The position numbers and the translations under genes were made by a program. The notes beneath the pieces were generated by a model. That model was not told the origin of the DNA, did no database searches, and saw only the letters and a program-made list of their open reading frames with translations. Below, piece by piece: positions 48,898-61,500 of a stretch of 64,000 bases of DNA (its first letter is position 1; the number at the start of each line of letters is the position of its first letter). Origin of the DNA: Gonatopus flavifemur (Eukaryota > Arthropoda > Insecta > Hymenoptera > Dryinidae). The stretch lies in the NCBI GenBank assembly GCA_018340375.1, contig JAFFJZ010000001.1, forward strand, positions 74,826,001 to 74,890,000, read 5' to 3'.

Positions 48898-49740
48898 TGG
48901 CATAATTGTCATTTTTATGATAAACAAATTCTCTCAATAATCAATCTTTAGTCAGCATCGACTAGATAAAAAATGTAGCTGAAGCAATTGACAAAAAATG
49001 GCCATCCTTCTCGCTTCTAGTAGTCAATTAATTCTTCCCACGCAAGTTTGCTTTGTTATTCTCGAGAGTAGTTTGAATTTTTGCAAAGTTGCTGAACCCT
49101 TTTTGTTATTGGAAGATGATACAGAAGAAGAATGAAAAATAAAATTAATCGAGAAAGAATGTGAAAAAGTGCATCATATGTTTTGATATGCTATGACTGG
49201 TCTGCTGAACCTTTTCTCAACATGTTTACGCAGTGAATTCCTGAAATGATATCAACGTTGCCTAACATTGAGAAACAATCAACTACAACGCAAAAGTAGA
49301 AACCTCGTTTATCATAATTTTATTACCTGTGAAAGCGTAGGATATTCTCATTAACATGTTGAGGCAAGATCACTCGAAAGAAGAATTTAAATAACAGATG
49401 AAACATAAACTTGAAGAATGAATAATCTGCCCATTTGATCACAATAGTCACCACAAATCGGAATAAAATTTGGGACAGGTATAAAGTTCAGTAACGTATA
49501 ACACAAGCTATACACGCAATATGAAGCAAAACGATATTTGTAAACAAATCCCCAGGAACACTGGAAACGAATTGTGGTCAAGTATACCACAAAAAAAATC
49601 AGGTGAATGTATCCGGATATTGTCAGAGTGTTTGGTATACATTTGGAGTAGAAATTACAACAAATTTTTCACAAACATGAAAAGAATTTCTTCCTGGATT
49701 ATTCTTACCTTACTTACCGTCAATAATTATTCGAGATGTC
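48898..49740. other. Non-genic stretch
   Basis: Nothing recognised. Possibly flanking remains of the decayed ORF. Confidence 0.45.
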
Positions 49741-49885
49741 CTTGCTTAAGGAATCTTATTGAACCGATTGATTCTCATTGATTCCGATGCGGAAAACCGA
49801 TTAAAATCCATTAAAAATTGATTCTCAATGGGGTTCAATCAGTTTTCTGCATCGGAATCAATGAGATTCTTCAAGCAGGGGTTGC
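49741..49885. repeat. Inverted repeat of about 145 bp
   Basis: GAATCTTATTGAACCGATTG at the left, with CATTGATTCCGATGC mirrored by GCATCGGAATCAATGAG and then AGATTCTTCAAGCA at the right. Would form a hairpin. Family unknown. Confidence 0.6.
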
Positions 49886-49910
49886 TTCTCCTATTCGAGA
49901 AATTTTCATT

Positions 49911-49988
49911 CCTCAGAGAGATCCGAACCCCGCCTACTTAAACTGTCACCTACCTAAGCGCATCGTCCTAACAGTTTGAGCTAACACG
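49911..49988 (-). tRNA. tRNA-like remnant (pseudogene or SINE head)
   Basis: The minus strand shows a box A-like TTAGCTCAAACTGTTAGGAC and, about 40 bases on, a box B-like GGGGTTCGGATCTC. The spacing suits a tRNA. The acceptor stem does not pair convincingly, so a tRNA-derived repeat or pseudogene is more likely than a working tRNA. Confidence 0.35.
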
Positions 49989-50713
49989 CGATGTAATTAC
50001 GTGGCAAATTATTGTCACTTGTGTTCACAACGTTTTAATGTCTGATATATTGAACAAATATTGAATACACTGCAACTGAAGATAATACATGTATGAACGT
50101 TTTTAGCATATAAAATTCATCTTGTTGGTTAATTTTGCAGAAGAAGTTCATTCTTCACACGAGCGGAATTATTAATATATATTCGTCAATGTTTTCTTTT
50201 CAACACATAACTTTATACGAATTGATTTGAAATTCAGTTCAATGGATTCAAATGTTGATAAGTTTCTATTACATTCGATATCAAATATTTATTTGCATAA
50301 ATTGAAGAACGTTTTAAACCATCTCACATTAACACTTCAGTTTACTGTCCTCGCTCCACTGCACTCACTCACTTCATTCCCTCCATTTCACTTAGATCCA
50401 CTCATTTCGATGAATTGTCTCCGATTCTAATTGTATTTAATTTAATTGAAAGCATTACAATTACTATGATACGAGGAAACGTTGTATACAGATCCATCTG
50501 TAACCTGAGGCTCTTAGCAGAAGACATTAACTCAAATTTCGTGGTAAAACAAACAACAGTCAATAGTGGACGTTAATAAAATGCTGAGATCCCTACAACA
50601 ATCTTTCGGATAATGATGGCAACTTTTCAATTGAATAATATTTGATATTGAAAATGTAACATCTATTGAAAGTGTGTTACTGCAATATATAAGAAGCAAT
50701 CATCTTCATTTCC
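49989..50713. other. Non-genic stretch
   Basis: Nothing recognised. Confidence 0.5.
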
Positions 50714-50992
50714 TGCCCTGTCACGAAATTTCCCTGCGTTTCCAGCTGGGATTCCTCATTTCCAGGTGGAATTTTAGCTGGGATTCCTATTCCCAGGTGG
50801 AATCCCAGCTAGAATTTCGACTCCAACGTGGGATTTCAGTTGGAATTCCTGATCCCAGGTGAAATTAGAAATCCCACATGGAACCCAGTTGGGATTCTGG
50901 ATTCCAGGTGGAATCTTAACAACTGGCAACGCAGGTAAATTTCGGATCTGGAATCCACGTGGAATCCCAGCTGGATTTTTGTAACAGGGTGG
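50714..50992. repeat. Minisatellite framed by inverted ends
   Basis: About six imperfect copies of a unit like CAGCTGGGATTCC plus ATTCCCAGGTGGAA occupy 50,740-50,970. The block is framed by CCCTGTCACGAAATTTCCCT then GCGTT on the left and AACGCAGGTAAATTTCG plus GTAACAGGG on the right, so it may be a MITE whose inside is a minisatellite. Confidence 0.65.
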
Positions 50993-52336
50993 TGAAAATC
51001 CAAAAGTGAAGGAAGTGTAGATGACTCTTCGTTGACGCTTTCGTTGCGTTTAGGTCGCGCTTCAACGTTTCATTTTCACTAGGCTTTAGATAAATAATAC
51101 TCCAAATTTCAGAAGCAATACAGATTATTGGGATAAATTTAATCATGAACAATTCACTACAAACTTATTGTAGCAGAAATTTGGCACTTTTTTTTCCGAG
51201 CAAATAGGAACGAATAAATGAATCGTGAAAAAATATATTGATCCAAGAGAGCATATTTTATTTAATTAATGAGAAACGTTTTTTTCTATTTGCCCTCGTT
51301 ATTCTTTTATGGAATTTTCAGAGAGATGTTGAAAAATCAGAAGATTAATGTCAATGCATCATGTAGATATTCTTCGTAGCACCAAGTATTTTTAGAAATG
51401 TCCTCACACAGCGTTTTGATTTTTTTTTCATTGCAAATGTTATGTAAAATTAGATTTATCGCTGGATCTGGTTTCGATTTACGAACGTCAAAAGCGTTGG
51501 AATGTTATTTGAGTTGAGCTTCACGATCCAACACAATTAATGTACTTCAAAACATTTTTATGATAATTTTAACCAGACTGGAATAATTATTGTAGCGGTG
51601 TTCACTTTTAGCGGAGTTCATTCGAATACTGCGTTGTGCGGCCATTGTAATCGAATACATCTAACAATAATAACGTCGAAGATAATGATTATATTGAATA
51701 GATTTTGATGCTCATCGCGAGAAAAGTGAATTGAATTCTTCAAGTTATGATAAGATTTCTTCGAAGACTTTTAAAATTGATCACTCCAGATCGATTAGTT
51801 CTTTCATTTCCAACTTTTCATTCTCAAAATGTAAATGTGGATTTGGATTTGATTGAATCTAAGAAAAGAGACATTTAGAAATAAGTACAGCTTGTGCATT
51901 GACAATATGGAAAAATAAATAAAAAGAAAATGATAAAAATTCAGCTCTTATGCGTGCATTCGAAGATCACAAAATCTTTTCCGAAAAATTCTCACTGAAA
52001 CAACGGGTGGAACATGGATGGGGATGAAAACATCCCAAACAATATCCCAAAGCGATGGGTTTTCCATGCCTAATAATAGGAAGAGGATAAGTTGAAAAAA
52101 AAAACAATAAACAGTAACAGGAATATTTCGTTTACTTGACAAACACGTTCTTCATTTGGTACAAAAACATTTACATCAACAAATAATTGTTCATCCATAT
52201 AAAATGTGATAGTTCAACAAAAGGAAATTTTATAAACATCACCATTCATGGTTCTACAAATACATATTTTTCGTTTTTTGATCTCAATGCGTGAATAAAA
52301 ACAAGATTTACAGTTAATGTATAGAAACAAAGATTG
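50993..52336. other. 3' flank of the ABCG gene
   Basis: No gene recognised. The 3' UTR of the ABCG gene should begin here on the minus strand. I see no clear polyadenylation signal close to its stop codon. Confidence 0.45.
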
Positions 52337-52518
52337 TCAATAAACCGGTTCCTTTCGACTCCTGTGGCGAAGTGCCAGGAATCCAACTAGGTGGCTGATC
52401 CAGAATATACTTAGAAGCCCGAAAAGGTCCATAAGGTAATGTCCAGGCTCGTAACCATATTTTTCCAACACGCTCAAACCATTCGAAAAGCAAGGCTTTT
52501 CCGGGTCAGGCGAACATT
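52337..52518 (-). CDS. ABCG last exon
   Basis: Starts after GTTACAG by completing a Glu codon, then CSPDPEKPC, a soluble loop, and the last membrane span (LMDLFGLLSIFWISHLVGFL) and stop TGA. Confidence 0.93.
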
Positions 52519-55500
52519 CTGTAACATATATTCTCCTATCTCATGTCCAGTATATACAGAAAAGTGTGTTCGCTATGTACTTGTGTGCACATGTTTGTTC
52601 AACAAAAAAAAACGATTCAAGATTGAAAAACAATTTATAATGAATTTTAATTCAATATTTTTCTCTCTTGGAAGGAGAAAAATCAATGAAAAATCTTTGT
52701 ACAATCTTTATAATTGAAATAATCTCAGTATTGAGAGACATTAGACACGTTGTTGATATCTGAAAAATGATATCTGCAGGGTAGAAAACTGCGCAAATAT
52801 TTTTACTTTCTGAGAGATGAACGCGAAAAAGTCAAAATATATCCCGATTATTTTCATAAGTAGAATTTCATTTAAACTTTCATTCCAACTCACCGATATG
52901 ATCGATATTTTGCCACTGAACGATAGAAATAGCCTCGAGACCGTAGTAGAATTGCGATAGATATTTAATCCATGACAATCTAGCCGACGCGTTACTGTAA
53001 AATCAAAAGAAGATGATGGAAAATCATTCCAGCGCCAATCGACTTATCGCTTTGACATGGACTTAAAATGATCAATCAATGAGGATTCGTTGTGATATTC
53101 CATTTTTGAGCGGGTATTCTCACCTGAGTTGTAGGAAAATGCCGCAAAAGGTGAGTGTGAGGAATTCGATTGGCACCGACATCAATGATGCTGTCTCGAT
53201 AGACTTAAAAGCAGCTGACATCAGACAACCTGCCAATAATAAACGAGTGTACGATGATAGTAGTTCGTAAGAATTGCTGGATGAAAATGATGCACTGATA
53301 AAAGTTTTTCTTTGAATCTGACAAATTGTTATTTGGATAGGTCGAAATAAATATTTTTTTTTATATAAACAAATGCATGCTTTACAACAAGGAGCGAATA
53401 ATAAATGTATTCAAACTAACAAAATATTGATTTCAGTCAAGGAAATATTTATTTCGATCGATTCAAATCACAATTTCTTAAATTCAAAGAAACACTTTCA
53501 TTTGCATGATATTCTCAAAAGAATTTCAAATAAATTTGATTATTTCGTTTCTTTTTTTGTGTTTGCTGAGATACACTGTAGAAAAAAAAACTGGAAATTA
53601 TTTGCGCTTCGGTACTGGAAAATTTCAGTAAATTCACTGAAATTTTATGGACTTTGTACTGTACAATTTCAATTTGTGCAGTAGAATTCTAGTGAATGTG
53701 CTCAGGGATATTCCAGCAAATGTATCGGAATTACCAGTGCAATGTACCGGTTAATAACTTGCCGCGAAATATTTACAGTGGAATTTTTTACAGTGTATCA
53801 CGTTCCATTGATGTTATATGAGTTTTTTAAGTGAATTCATCACAACGCTTTTTACATCTATTGAAAATATTGAATATGCACGGAGAAAACACGTGTGTTC
53901 CCGAGTCGGAAAATTTAGACAGTTTTTGTCCTCGTATTTCGTTTTTAAACTGATTTTGTCCTGCACGGAGAAAAAAGTGTTGCTGGCATGACAAGCAGGT
54001 CTGTTACTATAGCGCCCATCAAAAAAATTAGCTGAAAGATCAAGAAAAATGATTGACACAACTAAATTTTGTTTGCTGACATAAACAAATCCGTTAACAG
54101 ACATAACGTCTTAGCTGCTGGAGTGAATATTTTTGCAAGGACAACTAATTTCTTTGTAGACGCTGTAGCAGCAAACCATTTTTCCTCCGTGTGATTGTTG
54201 AATAGTGCGGACAAAAACAGTACTTTTTTCATGATTTCAGTCTGAATTTCTCCTCCAACGAATGAAAGTGATTGAGGAGGAATTCAAATTAGAAAACGAA
54301 AAAAAAACGAAATATGAGGACAAAAACCGTCCAAATTTTTCGACTCGGGTTAGAAAATACCATATTCCATGGAGATTCAGAGTGGTTTGTCTCGAATCAA
54401 ATTATTTACGTGAAAACTTCTATAAAAGTATCATGTGAATAATTTGACTCGAATCAGAACAACGTTGAATCTCTATAAAATATATTATTTTTTAATACTC
54501 CTTCTTCTTCGCGTGCAAATTTCATGAGCTCTTCAACGATATACGATGGTTAAAATACGATTCATTGATTAGATCTTTTTCAATTTCACAAGTAATTGGA
54601 CTTTCTGCATTATTTTATTCCCAGGATAACAATTAATCATCAAAGAACGTGCAAAAGTGATCGATTCAACCGATGAACTCAACTTTTCAAAAAACCAGTT
54701 ACTAAACGCATTAAGACGTTGAATCTCCATTTATGAAACCTCAAATAAATTCTGTGTAATATTTCATATTGAAGGTGAGAAGAATAAGTATGTTAAAATA
54801 TGGGAGGTAATATTCAATGTAAATTTGTCCACATTCGAATAAGATGAAATTACATTTTTTTAATAAAATTCATGAAAAATATCATTCATAAATAACAGGG
54901 AATATGTTGAATTCGAAAACTTATGGGTCATATGTATGAGATTAATATAAGGTTACAAGTGGAATAAATTTTGATGTATAAATTTTAATATGTATACTTG
55001 GTCCGCATCTCATGTATATCGAAACAGCGATTATGGAATGCGATTTCTCAACGTAAGCTCAATATCAATCGATTAAAAACCCACAGAACTGCTCTAGTGC
55101 GAATAACGAATGTGCGAAATTGACAGCAGAAGTTTTCTTGTTCTCTCAGTAACAATTACATACTAAAATTACACGTATGTTGTGTCGCTATCAATGTTTC
55201 AAAGAAAACCTCAAAGCATTTTACACAGGTTGCTCTAAAAATTTTAATCCCTGCACGGAAAGACAGAGGTTATGATTATTTAGAAAAATGACTGACAATT
55301 TAAGGCAAAAAAGTATCGCTGAAGAATTTTCGTAGTAAATTCATCAAAAGTTGATAAATTCACTGTAAACAATAACAATAAAACTATCAACGTTTAGTAT
55401 TTTCACTACGAATTTTTGATAACCTTACTGCAAAGATTTTTCAGAGGTGCTCTTTTTCTCTAAAATTGACAGTCATTTTTCTAAATGTTAATAAATGTTA

Positions 55501-58500
55501 TTCAAGTATTGATAACTTTTTTCTTCCCGTGTGTTCCACGTTTTATGGGAAATCTTCGAGTACACAGGGAAAAACTTTGTGTCATAGGAGGTCCACTCGG
55601 AGTTTTTGTTGAAAACAGCATATCAAATTGTGAAATTCACAGATTTTCAGTGTAAATTTAACATTTTTGTATTGATTTGATACATTTTTTGTGTTAATAT
55701 TCAACATAAATTGCGAGTGGACTTCCTGGGACATACACGTGTTTTAAAAATACACAAAACTTCTCACTGTGTAGGGTAAACTACCCAGTAGATGAACGAT
55801 GACTTCTTGATGAATTCTTGAAGAACTTTTTCAGAACTCTAGAGTTCAAATGATGTTCTTGAAGAATTCTTCACGAACTCTGTGCTATCTGAGCAGTAGA
55901 TGAACAATGACCAGTAGATGAACGATTCATAAAGAAAGTGATAATTTGATGGTGTTAAAGAGAAGTTATTTTAAAGTAATAGAAATTGTCAATAGTTACT
56001 TCTTTTATGAGTCGTTCATCTACTGGGTAGTTTACCCTATTTCCGAAAAAAACGCGAACCTTTGTACATGAATAACGGGCGTACATGAATCCTTTTTTCT
56101 TCAAAATTTAAAAAAAAAATCCCATACACATAACAACAATTTGGAGAAAGAATGTCACTTTGACTAGATTCTCATCAAATCAAAATCATCCTAACCAAAC
56201 TGTTTTCAATGAGATTCCATGTTTTTTACACATAATATTTGGAGATCAACTCACCGTAAGCAGTTGCCGACATGCCACAAAGCACAACAGGTATAATGAA
56301 CAATACAAAATCCCAGAAGCCTCCATACAAGCAAGCAATCTGATGAATTATGATTGAATAGATAAATGGTTGCAATATAGCTCCTGGGATCTAAAAAAAA
56401 AAAACAGGAGAACAAATACAATCGTTTAGTATTCGTAACCTTGGAGTGAACTAAATGAAACCATATTGTTAAAATTTCTAATTGGGAGCAGTTAAATCCA
56501 TCCCAAACACGGTTTATTACTACATAATAAATGCTGCAATTGCAATTGATTGCGATACGCACAGTATGAACTTTATCAGTATTCATCTAGTAAAACCATG
56601 GCAAGAACTTTACACATAGTAAAATAGATAGATTGCAATTTCCATCTGCACTTATCGGAATTTTCACTACATTAACTTCATTCAACCCTAGAACTGTGAA
56701 CATGGGTCTAGTGCGACTAGACCCAGAGCGTTTTCTCAAATTCATCTCGTTTTGCACTACGCGGGTTTTTTGCTACCACAAACTTGGGTGGAGAGGAAAT
56801 TTCACGCAATTGAATTCTATTTTCATTAATCTGAGTATGTAGTTTACAGTTTGGTGTTTCGATTTTAATCCCATTGAAGGGAATCAACTACTATCGTCAA
56901 GAATTACAGCACATTTTGTCAGCTGAGTCCCGTAGACCCATGTATACAGTATGAGGGGTGAAAAAAATATGTATACAGTTCTGGGGTTAATTTATAGAGT
57001 GTATGGTTTGAGGATTAATCCAGAAGCAACAATGTCTCGCACTAAAAATATATATTTGATACTAGGACTGAGGTGAAAATGCACTCAATATGATTTTATA
57101 TAAAATCCGCATCAAGTAGGTCTATAAATTTGCATAAAATATCGATTGGAAATTGATATCGAGTTTCTAAAATCACATTGAGTGCATTCTCACTGCAGCT
57201 CTGTACATAAAGACGAAAGTTTTCTTGATTCCACACCCATCCCGTATGGAAATATTTCGCTGAAAAATGTCTGCAAAACTATGAAAAATCTCTGAAAAAA
57301 ATGGAAAAACTCTGAGAAACTCTGACAAACTCTGAGAATCTCTGAAATTTTGATGAGAAATCTAATATTTTTGGGACATTCTTTACAGACTTTTTTCAGA
57401 CTTTTTTCAGAGTTTCTCAGAGTTTTTTCAAACTTTTTCAGAGAAATAGTAACGAAATTGCACTCTGAAAAAACTCTGACAAAACTCTGATGGATTGCTA
57501 ACATTTTTCTGACTTTTAGAAAAAAATTGAAAAATTTTCAAACACTTTTTCACACATGATATTTGAATACGGCATATGAATGTATTTATTGAATTTCAGG
57601 ATTTTTCAATAATCAGAAAAATGTCAACAATTTATTAGAGTTTTGTCAGAGTTTTTTCAGAGTGCAATTTCGTTACTATTTCTCTGAAAAAGTATGAAAA
57701 AACTCTGGGAAACTCTGAAAAAAGTCTGAAAAAAGTCTGTAAAGAATGTCCCAAAAATATTAGATTTCTCATCAAAAATTCAGAGATTCTCAGAGTTTTT
57801 TCATTTTTTTTCAGAGTTTTTTCATTTTTTTTCAGAGATTTTTCATAGTTTTGCAGACATTTTTCAGCGAAATATTTCCATACGGGATTGTTTCATATAT
57901 AACAAAAACAATGATTGTCTTGTCTCAAATACATTCGCTTTGAATCAAGGAAGTATTACCTCGGTTTAAATTCAGGTTTGAAATTTCTCTTGAACTGAAA
58001 CAATATTCTCTTGGGTGTTTATATAACAAAATTTTTATTTACAGTATGTATCGAATATTTGAAAACTGTATAAATTTGTATACAACTACTTCACTTCCGC
58101 TACAGATCAAATACAATTGGAATATTCTTCCCCGTTGCAAAGTTTTTCTTGGTCTCTATATTTTTTGCCATGCTTCGAGGAAAAAATAAAGAAATTTCTT
58201 TAGCATTTCAAATTGAAATATTAATTATCGTTTGTCATGAAATAAAACAAATTATTAAAAATCAATAATAGTTGCTAAAAAAACAATTCATTCTTCATGA
58301 GAGAATTCAGTGGCGACTGAAGATATTTAAGATTTTTTATGGTCCTGCACCTGAACCATTGTAAGAAATCAAGTGTAAAACTCTATTCTGGTCTGAAGAT
58401 AGAATTTCATATGCAATTTTTCTTCTCTTTCGTATATGTGAAACCGGAACGATGAGGTTTCGTGTACCGATTGATCGGAATTTCACAACAGGTCATTCAC

Positions 58501-61500
58501 CTATGGGACGTTAAGAAATATGCAACAAAATGCTGTCGATGTTGACATTGAAAGTATACGGAAAGAAAGCACACCGATAAGGCTATGTAACTCAAACAGA
58601 AACAGTAATACGAGCCCTAACGCGGTTACATTTCAGTTTCTCTTGGCATAAAGTCCTGAGGATTGTTCTCCCTTTTACTCTCTTTCCCTATATTTTCGGT
58701 CAACCTTGAACGAAGACTCCTTCCAATATCGCGTATCGGTAGTCGTTCAGATGAAATTTCATACAAGTACAAAAAACGTTGACCTGTGGTTAATAACAGT
58801 GTTTGAGCGTTTACTCCTACTTAACTCAATCGTTAATCATACACTGCGAGTCACCGATAAGTGTGAATTGAGAGAATCTAGATTGAAAGGAAAACCGAAC
58901 CATGTAAACTGACGATTCGCAATCAATTTTTCATATACACTGACAAATCGAAATAATCAATTTGAGAACGAACATAATCTACTGAAATTCAATAAGTCGA
59001 TTAGGTGATTGACATTGTAATGAGAATTCTATGCTGCTATGATAATTTCTCCTACTGTGATGAGTTTTTCCATGAGTTAAAACTGCATTCATTTGGTACA
59101 CTCATAAAAATGATTTTCTTATCATAAGACGGCAGCCGTCTCAAACATAGTTCGTTTCTCTGGTGTAACGAACCTGTTTTGCCATTAGAATCGGCCGTCT
59201 TAATATAATAACCGCCCATGCAGGTATTGCCAAGACTGAAAAAAACCCAAGCTTGTTCCAAGGTTGGCACATCTGTCAGAAACAAACCTCCGTGAAAAAC
59301 AATTGGCCCAATATTGTTCCATGATTGCCCCGTTGTTCCCAATGGATAGTCACTCATGGTACATTTGTTAATATTTTTGAAATGGTCACCACATTTGGTA
59401 CAAGCTTGGCACAAGTGTGAAAATCGAGCATCCGTTGAGAACAATTGTGCCAATATTGCCCACATGAGTGGCACAATAGAATCAAAATTGATTGAAATAT
59501 CAAAGAACGCAAATTTTCCAATGATCTTACAAGCTTGTCCCAGTCTTGTCACATTTTTTCTATCGTTTTAAGATAATTCATGTACGGTATTCTGAGGGAG
59601 AAAGTCATGAACTGAAATATGAACAATAACTTTTTTTCATCCATATCTGCGATCAAAGAAGGATTGGTTGATGCTTGGTAAATGAATTGGACCGGGCCTC
59701 GCAAAACCACTGGCCCAAGCTTGTCCTGATCTTATCATTCCCAAGCCTGGGCCAAGTTTGGTAAATTGTTCAAGACAAGTCTCGGCAGGTCTCGTGCCAG
59801 GCTTGGTCCATCATTGGGCCATTGGTCCCAATCACAGACGAAAATCATCCAACCTTGACATTAATTCCGTTTTCTCACGAGACGGTATCCGTCTCACAAT
59901 GAAAAAAAAATGTCTCTAATCTACTCCCAAGTAAGTAATTTTCAGTTTTTTTCCTCGTCTTGTCAGTAGAAGAAAGTCCATCTTGTCATTATATAGACGA
60001 GTTCCGTTTTACTAACAGAAGAAGTCGTCTGTTAGTGAAATGGAATCGTTTGAGACGGTCACCGTTTTCTTACAAGACGAATCTCCGTTTGGAAATATTT
60101 TGAAACAAACGGAATTGTCTTATAATTATGCAGCTTCGTATTATCATTAGACGGTATTTTTTCGAGTGTAGTATTGACTTTGTATAAATGAAAATCCAAT
60201 TCTAGTACAGTGAGAATCAAAATTTGGGATTCAATATACAATATATTACAACACATACACGGTATTACATGCATCAAACATCCCTTCATTCCTTGAGATT
60301 GAATATAATCGTGACAACAAACATTTATAGATCTATATAATACAATTTACACGCGTATTGTGCACTTGCACTGCACATGCAAATGTATTTTGTGTTAGGA
60401 AAACGTGTTCATGTTCATATATTAGATGATTATACGTACACATCTCGTGTGAATCAAACCTCGAACGGAACATGCGTGAGATATACAATGTAGTTATGAT
60501 CTTAAGACGATGTATGCCTACGATCTTTACCTCGTATGTAAATACTGGAATACGTTCATTACGCATGAACGTATGAATCGTTTCATATTCATAAGCATTC
60601 ACTAAGCACGCGATATTGATTAATCATGTTTTCTTGCAATCAAATGATCGCTTCCTCGAAATTTCTTACACCAAACGACTTCCTAGAACTCAAAGAATGA
60701 ATTCAATTCCGTATCTCATGTTTGTCTGTCTCTCATGTTTTATTCCGTTTGGATTAACGAGATCATCATGAATTTTGTACTATTCTTGTAAGCGAGGTTG
60801 ATTATGGTCCCGTATCAACTCCAGCATGACGTATTCACAGGAACTGGATCGAAAAGAGATAATGAGACAAAATCTGTCATTTCTGCAAACGCCCGTATCT
60901 CTTCTTCTAATCTTGAGATTGCAATCAAATTCAAGTTATGACGAACTTTGGATGAAAATTTGGAAGTTTTATGAATACCGCTATCATGCGGGTATCTTCG
61001 ATAGTAATTATTCGATTGAGCTGAAATTTCTATGGCGGTTGTGGATCAAGGTAGTAGTGGGCTCATATAAATTTCAGCTCAATCCGTTTAAAGGAATTGC
61101 ATAGAGACAGCAGGAAAAACTTTGAAGGAGTAGCAGATCTCTCGTCGTGTTCTAGCGAGAGTTCTATAATGGTTTCCTAATTGTTTCGATTGAATTAGCT
61201 CGGAAGTGAAATTTTGATGTGAAATGTTGATGTCAGAAGTTATTTTTCCAAAATTGACATTATCTTATAATTTAATCAAACCAATAACTATCATCATCAA
61301 CCATTTGCGTATCTATTAGCACAATTTTTTTAATGAATTTAAATAGGTAATTATCAATTGCTAACACGATATGATATTATCGAAGTTTTTTTTATAAAAA
61401 ATTATTAAAAAAACCTTGGATTATCGATGAAATGTCGTTGAATTTGATATATATATTTCATGTAAACATTTTATATCACATCTATGGAATTTTTTATTGA

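Noticed and set aside
53079..53270. Plus-strand 63-codon frame
   Set aside because: Opposite-strand shadow of the ABCG exon at 53,124-53,229.
59052..59552. 166-codon minus-strand frame
   Set aside because: Spans the junction of repeat R and its host MITE; no conserved domain.
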